Origin: Paraburkholderia humisilvae | GTDB lineage: Bacteria > Pseudomonadota > Gammaproteobacteria > Burkholderiales > Burkholderiaceae | DNA: 64,000 nucleotides | Reading direction: 5' to 3' | Assembly: GCF_902859855.1 (NCBI RefSeq) | Contig: NZ_CADIKH010000035.1 | Coordinates: forward strand, 1 to 64,000 | Shown here: positions 44,351-53,629 of the stretch, piece after piece | How the letters are laid out: the number at the start of each line of letters is the position of its first letter | How positions within the stretch are numbered: the first letter of the stretch is position 1 | Notes under the pieces: model-generated | The model's database searches: none | What the model was told of the DNA's origin: nothing | Seen by the model: the letters and a program-made list of their open reading frames with translations, nothing else | Made by a program: the position numbers and the translations under genes

Positions 44351-45520
44351 ATGACTGACAAGCCGTGGCAGCGCCGTCCGTCGGCGTTGGCGAGGCAGGC
44401 GCTCGCGTTCTACGCGGCGCTGATCGTGTACGGTTCGTGGTATCCGTTTTACGGCTGGCGTTCGCTCGGGCTTGCGCCGTTCGCTTATCTCACCGATCCG
44501 CTGCCGCAATACCTGACGCTTTTCGACGTCGTCACCAATGTGCTTGGCTATATGCCGCTCGGCGCGCTGGTCGTGCTGGCCGTCTATCCGCGCGTGCGCG
44601 GCTCGCTGGCGGTGGGGCTCGCGTTCGGCGCCGGCGCGCTGCTGTCGGCGCTCATGGAAGCCGGGCAGACCTATTTGCCGACGCGCATCGCGTCGAATCT
44701 CGATCTGGCGGCCAATGCGCTGGGTGCGCTGCTGGGTGCGGCATTGATGTCCCCTGCCACCGGAGCGTTGCTCGACCGCGGCCTGTTCAGACGCATCCGC
44801 TTTCTGTGGTTTGAACGCGATAGCGCGGCGATCACGTGTATTGCCGCGCTGTGGCCGTTCGCGACGATGTTTCCGGCGCCACGGCTGTTCGGCCTCGGCG
44901 ATTGGCCGCGCGCGTTGTGGCTGCGCTTCGATGCGGGCATGCAGGAGACGCTGCTCGCGTGGGCGCCTGCCGCGTGGCACGTGCCGTCGTGGCCGGGGTT
45001 CATCTCCGCGTGGCTACCCGATGACGGATGGGAGGCATTGATCACCGCGCTTAACCTGCTCGCGGCTGGCGCGCTCGCCTCGCTGCCGATGCGCCGGCGT
45101 GCGCCGCGCCGTCTTCTGCTCGTGGCGTTTATCGTGTCGACGCTCGCGGTCAAAGCGGGTGCCACCTTTCTGCAGTCGCAAAGCGGCCTCGCATTCGATT
45201 GGGCTACGCCGGGCGCATTGATCGGACTGGCGTGCGGCACTGCCGCGGTTTTGCTCGTGCTGGTGCTGCCGTTCGCATGGCGCGCGACGCTTGCGGCCAC
45301 CGCGCTGATGACCGCGTTGATATTCGTCAATCTGCTGCCGGTGAACCCCTATTTCGATGTCGTGCTCGCCGATTGGCGCCAGGGCCGTTATCTGCACTTC
45401 AACGGTCTCGCGCACTGGCTTGCGTGGACATGGCCGTACGCGGCGCTCGTGTGGCTCGCGTTTTCCGCCGAGCGCGCATGGCTCACGCGGCGGCGCGCGA
45501 GCGGCGGGCAACGCACGTGA
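44351..45520 (+). CDS. VanZ-family membrane protein
   Basis: 389-residue polytopic protein, about ten membrane segments. N-terminal VanZ domain (LIVYGSWYPFYGWR; DVVTNVLGYMPLGALVVLAV; EAGQTYLPTRIASNLDLAANALGA, where EAxQ and N-x-D are the family marks). Function unknown; only 31 bases from the lipid transport operon and possibly read with it. The start at 44351 was chosen at the ATG after GGAGCGCGGC. Confidence 0.85.
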   Translation: MTDKPWQRRPSALARQALAFYAALIVYGSWYPFYGWRSLGLAPFAYLTDPLPQYLTLFDVVTNVLGYMPLGALVVLAVYPRVRGSLAVGLAFGAGALLSALMEAGQTYLPTRIASNLDLAANALGALLGAALMSPATGALLDRGLFRRIRFLWFERDSAAITCIAALWPFATMFPAPRLFGLGDWPRALWLRFDAGMQETLLAWAPAAWHVPSWPGFISAWLPDDGWEALITALNLLAAGALASLPMRRRAPRRLLLVAFIVSTLAVKAGATFLQSQSGLAFDWATPGALIGLACGTAAVLLVLVLPFAWRATLAATALMTALIFVNLLPVNPYFDVVLADWRQGRYLHFNGLAHWLAWTWPYAALVWLAFSAERAWLTRRRASGGQRT

Positions 45521-45618
45521 TCGGCCCACCCAGCCGCGCCGAGTTGCGCGTGTGCGCCGCGTGAACGCTGTGTGATGCCTGCATGAGCGCTGTACGAGCG
45601 GCTCACGGAAGCGGTCGC

Positions 45619-45624
45619 TATAAT
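45619..45624 (+). promoter_or_regulatory. Consensus -10 box upstream of ferredoxin gene
   Basis: TATAAT, 106 bases before the ferredoxin start. No good -35 box is visible, so strength is uncertain. Confidence 0.4.
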
Positions 45625-45729
45625 CGGTTGGATCGATCGCAAGCGACGACGCTTGCCCCGCCTTTAAGCCCGTGCCGCGGTCTTCAAGGTCCGCACTTTC
45701 AAAACCATTTCGCCTTGCCGCCTACGCCG

Positions 45730-46053
45730 ATGGATTCATTTTTCAAGTATCACGTGTTCTTTTGCCTGAACCAGCGGGAACCCGGCGCGGCGCGGCCGTG
45801 CTGCGCAAACTGCAATGCGCAGGAAATGCAGGAATACGCGAAAAAGCGCGTCAAGCAGCTGGGGCTCGCCGGGCCGGGCAAGGTGCGCATCAACAAGTCC
45901 GGATGTCTCGACCGCTGTGAAGAGGGGCCGACAGTCGTGATTTATCCGGAAGGAACGTGGTACACGTACGTCGATTCAAGCGACATCGACGAAATCATCG
46001 ACTCCCACCTGGTGAACGGCAAGGTGGTCGAGCGTCTGAAAATGGATCGGTAA
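45730..46053 (+). CDS. Thioredoxin-like [2Fe-2S] ferredoxin
   Basis: 107-residue protein. Cysteines in HVFFCLNQREPG, ARPCCANCN and SGCLDRCEEGPTVVIYPEG fit the thioredoxin-fold 2Fe-2S ferredoxins (CxnC ... CxxxC type). Electron carrier; partner unknown. The start at 45730 gives MDSFFKYHVF, the common N-terminus. Next gene is a hydrolase 62 bases downstream. Confidence 0.9.
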   Translation: MDSFFKYHVFFCLNQREPGAARPCCANCNAQEMQEYAKKRVKQLGLAGPGKVRINKSGCLDRCEEGPTVVIYPEGTWYTYVDSSDIDEIIDSHLVNGKVVERLKMDR

Positions 46054-46115
46054 ATCGATCAGCCAGTTGGGTCATCCATCAATCGACCCGTCAAATTGAC
46101 CCGGAAGCGGCGCCA

Positions 46116-46742
46116 ATGAACGCTCATACGAAGAAATTCCTGATCGACGGTCCGGTGGGCAAAATCGAGGTCGCGCTCGATCTGCCCGACGGCGAACCGC
46201 GCGGCATCGCGCTTGTCGCGCATCCGCATCCACTGTTCGGCGGCTCGATGGACAACAAGGTCGCGCAAACACTCGCGCGTACGCTGGTGCAATTGAAGTA
46301 CGTGACGTACCGTTCGAATTTCCGCGGCGTTGGCGCGACCGAGGGCGAGCACGACAACGGCGTCGGCGAGCGCGATGACCTGCGCGCGGTGCTCGATTAC
46401 ATGCGCGCACAACCCGGACAGGCTGACCTGCCGCTCGTGCTCGCCGGATTTTCATTCGGCACCTTCGTGCTTTCGCATGTTGCCGCGCGGCTGCGCGAAG
46501 AAGGGCGCGCAATCGAGCGAATCGTGTTTGTCGGCACCGCGACGAGCCGTTGGGACGTCGCGCCGGTGCCGGACACGACGCTCGTGATTCACGGCGAAAT
46601 AGACGACACGGTGCCGGTTCAATCCGTGTTCGACTGGGCGGCACCGCAGGAATTGCCGGTTGTCGTGATTCCGGGCGCCGAGCATTTCCTGCATCGCAAG
46701 CTCCACATTCTGAAGCGGATCATCGTCGACGCCTGGCGCTGA
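46116..46742 (+). CDS. Alpha/beta hydrolase
   Basis: 208-residue hydrolase of the dienelactone-hydrolase-like family: HPHPLFGGSMDNKVAQTLA near the N-terminus, nucleophile GFSFGTFV, acid in HGEIDDTVP, His in PGAEHFLHRKL. Substrate unknown. Follows the ferredoxin gene on the same strand. Confidence 0.88.
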   Translation: MNAHTKKFLIDGPVGKIEVALDLPDGEPRGIALVAHPHPLFGGSMDNKVAQTLARTLVQLKYVTYRSNFRGVGATEGEHDNGVGERDDLRAVLDYMRAQPGQADLPLVLAGFSFGTFVLSHVAARLREEGRAIERIVFVGTATSRWDVAPVPDTTLVIHGEIDDTVPVQSVFDWAAPQELPVVVIPGAEHFLHRKLHILKRIIVDAWR

Positions 46743-47180
46743 GCTTTGCCCGCGTCGCGCTGTTGCTGCGCGGCGCAGAGTGCGTGTTCCAGCGCAATGC
46801 GGCTTCGGCTCGCGTTGATGCACGCAGTGCGTGAACACAACACCGTCGCAAGAAATCGCGGTAAAAGCGGGGCCAGGCTGGAAAAATGTGGTCTGGCGGC
46901 GCGTATAATGAGCGCTCTTTTTTTGGGCGCAGCGCGCCCTTTCCGCCACAGGCGTTGCGCAATGATCATGCATCGATCACGCATTAATCATGTCCGCGCC
47001 GCAGCGGATACGAGGTACGCTGCGCGAACCGATCGTGTCGCCGGTAGTCCAAAAAGCGCTGCGCTGTCTTGCCGCTGTCCTCTCGTGGATACGCACGGCG
47101 CGGTGCGACGTGTGCTCGCCGGTTTCCGCAAATTGCGCGCCGCTCACGCGTGAATGCTCATTTCTGCCCGAACCCATCCT
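46743..47180. other. Intergenic region before dacC with promoter and hairpin
   Basis: About 440 bases, no gene. TATAAT lies at 46904-46909 with T-rich DNA after it, and GGGCGC-AGC-GCGCCC (46925-46939) lies just downstream of the likely transcription start. Probably the dacC promoter region with a long leader. Confidence 0.45.
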
Positions 47181-48401
47181 ATGCGCTTCTCCAATTCCGG
47201 CTTCCCGTCACTGGCGTCTTTCGTTCCCCAATCCATTAGCCGCGCAGTGACGCTCGGCGTCGTGCTGCCTGCGACGCTTGTCGCGAGCACCGCGTTTGCG
47301 CAGGTGCCGCCACCGGCCGTCAATGCGCGCTCGTGGGTCCTTGTCGATGCGACCAGCAATCAGGTGCTCGCGTCGGGCAATCCGGATGAGCGTGTCGAGC
47401 CCGCTTCGCTGACGAAGCTGATGACCGCGTACCTCGTGTTTCAGGCACTGGACACGAAGAAGATCTCGATGGATCAAACGGTGATGCCGAGTGTGGCGGT
47501 CCGCCGCGTACGCAACGACGAATCGCGGATGTTCATCGAAGCGAACAAGCCGGTGACCGTGCACGATCTGGTCTACGGGATGATCGTCCAGTCGGGTAAC
47601 GACGCGGCTATCGCACTGGCTGAACTGGTGGGCGGCACTGAAGCGCAGTTCGTCGCGATGATGAACGCGCAAGCGCAGAAGCTCGGCATGAAGAACACGC
47701 ATTACGCCGACGTGAACGGCATGCCCGACGCGCAGCACTACACGACCGCTGGCGATCTCGCGCTTCTGTCGACGCGCCTGATTCGCGATTATCCGGACTA
47801 CTACAACATCTTCTCAGTCAAGGAATTCACGTACAACAAGATCAAGCAGCCGAATCGCAACCGCTTGCTGTGGCTCGATCCGACGGTCGACGGGCTGAAG
47901 ACCGGCCATACGCAAGCGGCGGGCTACTGCCTGATCGCGACCGCGAAGCGTCCCGTGCCGGGCGCACCGGATGCGTCGCGCCGCCTCGTCACCGTGATGA
48001 TGGGCGAGGTGAAGGAACACGACCGCGTGCAGGACAGCCTGAAGATGCTGAACTACGGCTATAGCGCATATGACGTGGTGCGCCTCTACAAGGCTGGCCA
48101 GGTAATCGAAACGCCGCGCGTGTATAAGGGCACGCAGGATACGGTCAAGCTCGGTGTGTTGACCGATCAGTACATCACGGTTCCAAAGGGGCTCGGTGAC
48201 AAGCTGAAGCCGCAAGTCGAGCACGCCGATCCGCTGATCGCGCCGCTTGCGGCGGGCCAGCAGGTCGGTACCGCGAAGCTCGTGTCGGACGGCAAGACGC
48301 TTGTGCAATTCCCGATCGTCGCGCTGCAGCCGGTGCCGCAAGCGGGTATCGTCGGCCGTGTGTGGGATTCGCTGATGTTGATGTTCAACAAGAAGAAATA
48401 A
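47181..48401 (+). CDS. dacC: D-alanyl-D-alanine carboxypeptidase (PBP5/6 type)
   Basis: 406-residue penicillin-binding protein that trims the stem peptide of peptidoglycan. Signal peptide at residues 1-40 (AVTLGVVLPATLVASTAFA), active-site motifs SLTK (catalytic Ser), SGN and KTG (DGLKTGHT), C-terminal beta domain and an amphipathic tail (VWDSLMLMFNKKK) that binds the membrane. The ATG at 47181 was chosen over 47154. Confidence 0.94.
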   Translation: MRFSNSGFPSLASFVPQSISRAVTLGVVLPATLVASTAFAQVPPPAVNARSWVLVDATSNQVLASGNPDERVEPASLTKLMTAYLVFQALDTKKISMDQTVMPSVAVRRVRNDESRMFIEANKPVTVHDLVYGMIVQSGNDAAIALAELVGGTEAQFVAMMNAQAQKLGMKNTHYADVNGMPDAQHYTTAGDLALLSTRLIRDYPDYYNIFSVKEFTYNKIKQPNRNRLLWLDPTVDGLKTGHTQAAGYCLIATAKRPVPGAPDASRRLVTVMMGEVKEHDRVQDSLKMLNYGYSAYDVVRLYKAGQVIETPRVYKGTQDTVKLGVLTDQYITVPKGLGDKLKPQVEHADPLIAPLAAGQQVGTAKLVSDGKTLVQFPIVALQPVPQAGIVGRVWDSLMLMFNKKK

Positions 48402-48437
48402 GCCTGCAACCGCAGCGGCGGCTGGCCGTTTCAATTG

Positions 48438-48470
48438 CCGCGCGCGTGCCGGCCGGTACGCGCGCGGTTT
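48438..48470 (+). terminator. Hairpin after dacC
   Basis: CCGCGCGCGT-10 bases-ACGCGCGCGG followed by TTT, between dacC and the DUF493 gene. The stem is strong but the T-tract short, so readthrough is likely. Confidence 0.6.
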
Positions 48471-48489
48471 GCCGCAAAGAGGCGATGGT

Positions 48490-48759
48490 ATGAGTTCCGA
48501 AAACGAGTCATTGATTGATTTTCCATGCGATTTTCCGATCAAGGTGATGGGGAAATCGCACCCCGACTTCGTCGCGACGATCGCGGCGGTGATCCTGCAG
48601 TTCGACAGCGATTTCGACGCCGCACGCATCGAGACTCGCCCGTCGAGCGCCGGCAACTACATGGGTTTGACCGTGACCGTGCGCGCACAGAACCGCGCGC
48701 ACCTCGACGATATCTACCGTGCGCTTACCGGTCATCCGATGGTGAAGGTGGTCCTGTAG
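48490..48759 (+). CDS. YbeD/DUF493 family protein
   Basis: 89-residue small ferredoxin-like-fold protein: LIDFPCDFPIKVMGKSHPDF then SSAGNYMGLTVTVRAQNRA and GHPMVKVVL. YbeD-type proteins are encoded near lipB in many proteobacteria, as here; the function is unknown. Confidence 0.9.
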   Translation: MSSENESLIDFPCDFPIKVMGKSHPDFVATIAAVILQFDSDFDAARIETRPSSAGNYMGLTVTVRAQNRAHLDDIYRALTGHPMVKVVL

Positions 48760-48828
48760 CGGTTCTGTCGCTTTACGCGCCGGATTCGATCGGCGACGAC
48801 ATGTCGCGGTCGAACGGAAGCGTCAGTC

Positions 48829-49812
48829 TTAATCGCGGACCTGCAACGGGTCCTGCATAGGGCTCTTCGTGCGGCCCTGCATCGGGCCCTTCCGACCGTT
48901 CGAGCAGACTTGCTCGAGTTCAGCCTTGAAGCGCGTGGCCTCGCTGAAAATCCAGTCATGGAACGCTTCAACGCGCGGCGTATGCCGCAGCTGCGGCGGG
49001 CAGACAAAAAAGTATTGCCACGGGCACGGACCGTCGATGTCGAATAACCGCACGAGCCGTCCGGCCGCTATTTCGTGCGTCGCGAGCGCCCGGCGCGCGA
49101 GTGCGACGCCCTGGCCGTCCATGGCCGCCTGCAGCAGGTTCGACGAATCCTGATACAGCACGCCGCGGCTCGGTTCGGGCCAGTCCTGCAAGCCCGCCGC
49201 ATCGAACCAGCGCTTCCATAACTGGTCGTCCGAGCGCAGCAGCGGCACGTTCGCCAGATCGGCCGGCGTCCCGGGCAAGTTGCCGCCGTTGAAATTGGGC
49301 GCGCAGGCCGGGAAGAACACCTCTTCGAGCAACAACTCGGCTTGCAGCCCCGGATATCTGCCGTAACCGAACCGAATGGCGACGTCGACGTCGTCGCGCG
49401 CGAAGTCGACCAGGACATTGCTGGTTTGCAGTTCAAGATCCCATTGCGGATGCGCCTCGATAAAGCTGCCGACGCGCGGTGTAATCCAGCGTGCGGCGAA
49501 CGACGACAGAATCGACACGACGAGCCGTCGTTCCCGCTCGCTCGCGCGAATTTCGCGCGTGGCGTCCGCCAGCGCGACCAGCGCCGTGCGAACGCGCACC
49601 GCGTAACGCCGGCCGACGTCGGTCAGACGCAGGCGCTTGCCGTCGCGCGTAAATAGCGCGACACCGAGTTCCGCTTCCAGCGCGCGAACCTGATGGCTCA
49701 CCGCGCCGTGCGTAACAAACAGTTCGTCGGCCGCGCGCGAGAAGCTTTCGTGCCGCGCCGCGGCCTCGAAGGCTTTGATGGCGTTCAGCGAAGGCAGGTC
49801 ACGAAGGTCCAT
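48829..49812 (-). CDS. LysR-family transcriptional regulator, GcvA-like
   Basis: 327-residue regulator. HTH at residues 5-65 (LPSLNAIKAFEAAARHESFS; ELFVTHGAVSHQVRALE), then a periplasmic-binding-protein-like effector domain. N-terminal DLRDLPSLNA is the mark of the GcvA/AmpR subgroup. Divergent from the DUF2917 gene with 98 bases between and an inverted repeat there, so it probably regulates that gene and itself. The last 25 residues are basic and repetitive (KGPMQGRTKSPMQDP). Confidence 0.88.
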   Translation of the reverse strand: MDLRDLPSLNAIKAFEAAARHESFSRAADELFVTHGAVSHQVRALEAELGVALFTRDGKRLRLTDVGRRYAVRVRTALVALADATREIRASERERRLVVSILSSFAARWITPRVGSFIEAHPQWDLELQTSNVLVDFARDDVDVAIRFGYGRYPGLQAELLLEEVFFPACAPNFNGGNLPGTPADLANVPLLRSDDQLWKRWFDAAGLQDWPEPSRGVLYQDSSNLLQAAMDGQGVALARRALATHEIAAGRLVRLFDIDGPCPWQYFFVCPPQLRHTPRVEAFHDWIFSEATRFKAELEQVCSNGRKGPMQGRTKSPMQDPLQVRD

Positions 49813-49869
49813 TGCTAAATTTTCTCACATACCCGTGAAAATTGATCGTTTGGTGCAAACCCTTGTCAC

Positions 49870-49885
49870 GACTAGGATTCTAGTC
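49870..49885. promoter_or_regulatory. Inverted repeat in LysR/DUF2917 divergent region
   Basis: GACTAG-GATT-CTAGTC, perfect 6-bp arms, 25 bases before the DUF2917 start. Candidate binding site for the divergent LysR regulator, though its distance to the start codon would place it near or over the transcription start. Confidence 0.4.
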
Positions 49886-49910
49886 AGAAACGTTCTTTTG
49901 TGAGGGTGTC

Positions 49911-50237
49911 ATGCGAGAAATTTCCTCTAGCATCCGCTTCGAAGTCCGTGCCGGTGAGACGGTGCCGTTGTTTGTCACGGCCAGCACACGGTTGTCGGTA
50001 CATGGCGGCGCGGTTTGGGTGACCCGCAGCGACGACGTCAACGATTACTGGCTTGAACCGGGCAATACGCTGCGGCTGCGTCGCGGCGAACGGCTGTGGC
50101 TGAGTGTCGAGCGCGGCGCGCAAGCCTATGTCGTTTTCTATGTGCCAAAGCGGGCGGACGAGCGCGCGATCAACTGGTTTGCGCGGGTCGCCGAGCGGAT
50201 CGGCGCGCGTCTGCGCGGCGGCTGGCGCACCGTATGA
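49911..50237 (+). CDS. DUF2917 family protein
   Basis: 108-residue protein. Residues 8-60 carry the DUF2917 cupin-like beta pattern (FEVRAGETVPLFVTAS; GAVWVTRSDDVNDYWLEPG). The C-terminus is basic. Function unknown; commonly encoded beside a LysR regulator. GAGG lies 6 bases before the ATG. Confidence 0.85.
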   Translation: MREISSSIRFEVRAGETVPLFVTASTRLSVHGGAVWVTRSDDVNDYWLEPGNTLRLRRGERLWLSVERGAQAYVVFYVPKRADERAINWFARVAERIGARLRGGWRTV

Positions 50238-50341
50238 CGTGGGTGACGGTGGAGCGTTGATGGAATCTGTGCCGATCCGCGCCCGCGCGGATCGGACCGC
50301 AGTCGGCGAGGCCCGCGAGATTTCGGTAAACTTGCGCCATC

Positions 50342-51163
50342 ATGTGCGCCACGCCGGTTACCCCGTCTGTTGCGCTGTCCGGATCTACCCCATCCGGAAC
50401 GGCGCTGTCTGAAACGACCCCCGTTGGGACCACGGTTGCGAATGCCGTTGCTGCTCGCGCGTCCGCGTGTGCGCCCGTCCTGCTGCATTGGCGCGGCGTC
50501 GAACCGTATCAGGTCAGCTTCGACGCGATGCGCGCGTTCACCGAAGCGCGCACGGCCGAGACCACCGACGAAATCTGGCTCGTCGAGCATCCGCCGGTGT
50601 TTACCTTGGGCCAGGCCGGCGACCCTGCGCATCTGCTGGCGACGGACAGCGGCATTCCGCTCGTCAAGGTCGATCGCGGCGGGCAGATCACCTACCATGG
50701 CCCTGGCCAGATCGTCGCTTACCTGTTGCTCGATTTGCGCCGGCGAAAACTGATGGTTCGGGAGCTGGTCAACCGGATCGAGCAGGCCGTGATCGAAACG
50801 CTCGCGGCGTATAATCTCGCCGGAGAACGCAAGGCAGGCGCACCTGGTATCTATGTCGCACCGGCTCCTGCGGAGTCTGCCTGTGAGCTGCACGCCGGCG
50901 CGAAAGTCGCCGCGTTGGGGCTCAAAATCCGCAATGGCTGCAGTTATCACGGCGTAAGCCTGAACGTGGACATGAATTTGCAGCCGTTTCTCGCGATCAA
51001 TCCGTGCGGCTACGCCGGGCTCGAAACGGTGGATATGGCTACACTCGGCGCGCGTGCCGACTGGAACGACGTCGCTCGTACGCTGGCAGCGCGCCTCACC
51101 GCAAACATCGACGGCGTTTCGCAAGCCGCCGCCCAATTACAGGCCGGTGCCCCCACCGCCTGA
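50342..51163 (+). CDS. lipB: Octanoyl-[ACP]:protein N-octanoyltransferase
   Basis: 273-residue LipB, which moves octanoate from acyl carrier protein to lipoyl domains. Motifs: VEHPPVFTLGQAG, VDRGGQITYHGPGQIVAYLL (active region), the Lys in GAKVAALGLKI and Cys in FLAINPCGYAGLE. An N-terminal Ser/Thr/Ala-rich stretch of about 45 residues precedes the core, so a start further in is possible. 13 bases before lipA. Confidence 0.92.
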   Translation: MCATPVTPSVALSGSTPSGTALSETTPVGTTVANAVAARASACAPVLLHWRGVEPYQVSFDAMRAFTEARTAETTDEIWLVEHPPVFTLGQAGDPAHLLATDSGIPLVKVDRGGQITYHGPGQIVAYLLLDLRRRKLMVRELVNRIEQAVIETLAAYNLAGERKAGAPGIYVAPAPAESACELHAGAKVAALGLKIRNGCSYHGVSLNVDMNLQPFLAINPCGYAGLETVDMATLGARADWNDVARTLAARLTANIDGVSQAAAQLQAGAPTA

Positions 51164-51176
51164 CTGGAACGAACGA

Positions 51177-52181
51177 ATGACTGACGTCACCGCGAACCTC
51201 GCAGGTCATCCCGCCCCTGACGCCACTGCGGCCCCTGCCGCATATGACGCCACCGCCAAGCAGAAAGCGCAGGCGAAGACTGCGCGTATCCCGATCAAGA
51301 TTGTCCCGATCGAAAAGCTGAAGAAGCCGGACTGGATCCGCGTGAAGGCGGCGACGGGTAATTCGCGCTTCTACGAGATCAAGCAGATTCTTCGCGAACA
51401 CAACCTGCACACGGTGTGCGAAGAAGCCAGCTGTCCGAATATCGGCGAGTGTTTCGGCAAGGGCACCGCGACGTTCATGATCATGGGCGACAAATGCACG
51501 CGCCGCTGCCCGTTTTGCGATGTCGGTCACGGCCGGCCCGATCCGCTCGACGCCGATGAGCCGCTCAACCTCGCACGCACGATCGCTGCGTTGAAATTGA
51601 AGTACGTGGTGATCACGAGCGTGGACCGCGACGACCTGCGCGACGGGGGGGCTGCGCATTTCGTCGAGTGCATCCAGAAGACGCGCGAGCTGTCACCCGA
51701 CACGCGCATCGAGATTCTGACGCCAGACTTCCGCGGGCGCCTCGATCGCGCGCTCGGCATCCTGAATGCGGCGCCGCCCGATGTCATGAATCACAATCTG
51801 GAGACCGTGCCACGTCTGTATAAAGAGGCGCGTCCAGGCTCGGACTATGCGCACTCGCTGAAGTTGCTGAAGGATTTCAAAGCGCTGCATCCCGATGTCG
51901 CGACGAAGTCCGGACTGATGGTGGGTCTCGGTGAAACGGAAGAAGAAATTCTGCAGGTGATGCGCGACTTGCGCGCGCACGACGTGGACATGCTGACGAT
52001 CGGCCAATACCTGCAACCTTCTGAACATCACCTGCCGGTGCGCGCCTATGTGCATCCCGACACATTCAGGATGTACGAGGAAGAGGCGTACAAGATGGGG
52101 TTCACGCATGCCGCCGTCGGCGCGATGGTGCGTTCGAGCTACCACGCCGATGTCCAGGCACACGGAGCCGGTGTGGTCTGA
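51177..52181 (+). CDS. lipA: Lipoyl synthase (radical SAM)
   Basis: 334-residue enzyme that inserts two sulfurs into octanoyl groups. Auxiliary cluster motif EEASCPNIGECFGKGTATFM (CxxxxxC) and radical SAM motif KCTRRCPFCDVG (CxxxCxxC), C-terminal MVRSSYHAD (RSSY). Complete. Its terminator downstream is split by an insertion sequence. Confidence 0.95.
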   Translation: MTDVTANLAGHPAPDATAAPAAYDATAKQKAQAKTARIPIKIVPIEKLKKPDWIRVKAATGNSRFYEIKQILREHNLHTVCEEASCPNIGECFGKGTATFMIMGDKCTRRCPFCDVGHGRPDPLDADEPLNLARTIAALKLKYVVITSVDRDDLRDGGAAHFVECIQKTRELSPDTRIEILTPDFRGRLDRALGILNAAPPDVMNHNLETVPRLYKEARPGSDYAHSLKLLKDFKALHPDVATKSGLMVGLGETEEEILQVMRDLRAHDVDMLTIGQYLQPSEHHLPVRAYVHPDTFRMYEEEAYKMGFTHAAVGAMVRSSYHADVQAHGAGVV

Positions 52182-52266
52182 AGACGCCACCACGCTTCGA
52201 TTCAGATAAATCGCTGCAAAGCCCGCCGCATAATGAACTGACCCCGGGAAGTTGGACAGTGAAAAG

Positions 52267-53102
52267 CTAGGCAGCTAAGGGCTGGGTTCTGTACTGCACA
52301 GGACTCAGCCCTTTCAATTTGAGTTTGATGCGCTCGTGATTGTAATAGTGGATGTAGCGCCGTAGTCCGGCCTGCAACTGTTCAATACTGGTACAGCGGT
52401 TCAGCCGGAAGAACTCTGACTTGAGCGTGGCGAAGAAGCTTTCCATGGCCGCGTTGTCCAGACAGTTTCCCCTTCTCGACATGCTTTGCTGCACGCGATG
52501 CATGGCCAGCGTGTGCCGCCAGGCAGACATCTGGTACTGCCAGCCCTGATCCGAATGCAGCAATGGTGTTTCGCTGCTGCGCAGCCGGGCGAGGGCTTTC
52601 TTCAACATGCCGCTGACCAGTTCGAAGCTCGGGCGACGAGCTGTCTGCCAGGCCACGATCTCGCCGTTGTACAGATCCAGCACCGGTGACAGGTAGAGTT
52701 TCTGGCCGTTGACATTGAATTCCGTCACGTCGGTGACCCACTTCTGGTTTGGCGCATGAGCCTCGAACTTGCGGCTCAGCAGGTTCGGCGCGATGCGTCC
52801 GACCTCACCGCGCCAGGACCGGTAGCGCTCGGGCGCACGAGTGACTTCAGTTGCAGCTCGCCCATGAGCCGCTGCACTGTCTTGTGATTGACGATCTGGC
52901 CGGCGTTGCGGATGGTAGCCGTGATGCGCCGGTAGCCGTAGCGGCCCTGATGGTGTTCGTCGATCGTACTGATCTTCTCCTTCAGCTCGACGTGACGTTC
53001 GCCGTCCTCCAGTATCCGCAACTGGTAATAGAACGTGCTACGCGCCAGTCCGGCGACCTTCAGCAGTGCGGCAAGCGGATGCTGGCCTCTGAGCCCGTTC
53101 AC
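52267..53102 (-). pseudogene. IS3-family transposase OrfB (DDE), frameshifted
   Basis: Catalytic integrase-type protein of the insertion sequence. The N-terminal HTH_21 part (GYRRITATIRNAGQIVNHKT) is in one frame up to LKSLVRP; the rest, with the DDE residues in DVTEFNVNG, HSDQGWQYQ and NAAMESFFATLKSEF, is in another. One base seems missing near 52830: adding a G gives RPERYRSWRGEVGRIAPN, which fits the family. No single full-length transposase can be made, so this copy is probably inactive. Confidence 0.88.
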
Positions 53103-53629
53103 GATCTGTGTTTTTTCTTTTGCGCTGCCCGCTTCTTTGCCTTGAGCAGCGCATCGAGCTTTTTTAGGTACGCCACCTCCGCGCGCAGGTACTCGTTTTC
53201 CTTGAGCAGTTCTTCGCGCGTGCGTGTCTCAGGCGCTTTCTCTTCAGCAGGCTTGTCGGGCGGGGTGTTGACCATTTGCCGGGGACGCCCCTTCGAACGG
53301 GACGCCAGAGCGTTAATACCGCCCTCATCATACAGTCGTGCCCAGCGTGGCACACTGGCCGCCTGGCGGATGTCGTACAGCGCCATGACTTCCCGCACAG
53401 ACAGCCTGTCACGCCACATGTGCTGCAGCACCTTCAGCTTGAAGCAGGCGTCATAGTGGGTGTACTTGCCACGCGGTGCAGCGCCGCCGTGCAGACGAAA
53501 CGCCGCCACCCAGCGACGCAGCATCGAGTAGTCGATCCCGTGACGCGCAGCCAGCATCGGCAAGCCGATGTCACCGCGCAAATACGTGTCGACTAACTTC
53601 CGTTTGAACCGCTCATCGTACTTCGCCAT
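53099..53629 (-). CDS. IS3-family transposase OrfA
   Basis: 176-residue OrfA. Two HTH segments (KRKLVDTYLRGDIGLPMLAA; FKLKVLQHMWRDRLSVREVM) and a C-terminal leucine zipper (ELLKENEYLRAEVAYLKK) for dimerisation. Intact. Overlaps orfB; the A-run near its end is the expected frameshift site. Confidence 0.9.
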   Translation of the reverse strand: MAKYDERFKRKLVDTYLRGDIGLPMLAARHGIDYSMLRRWVAAFRLHGGAAPRGKYTHYDACFKLKVLQHMWRDRLSVREVMALYDIRQAASVPRWARLYDEGGINALASRSKGRPRQMVNTPPDKPAEEKAPETRTREELLKENEYLRAEVAYLKKLDALLKAKKRAAQKKKHRS

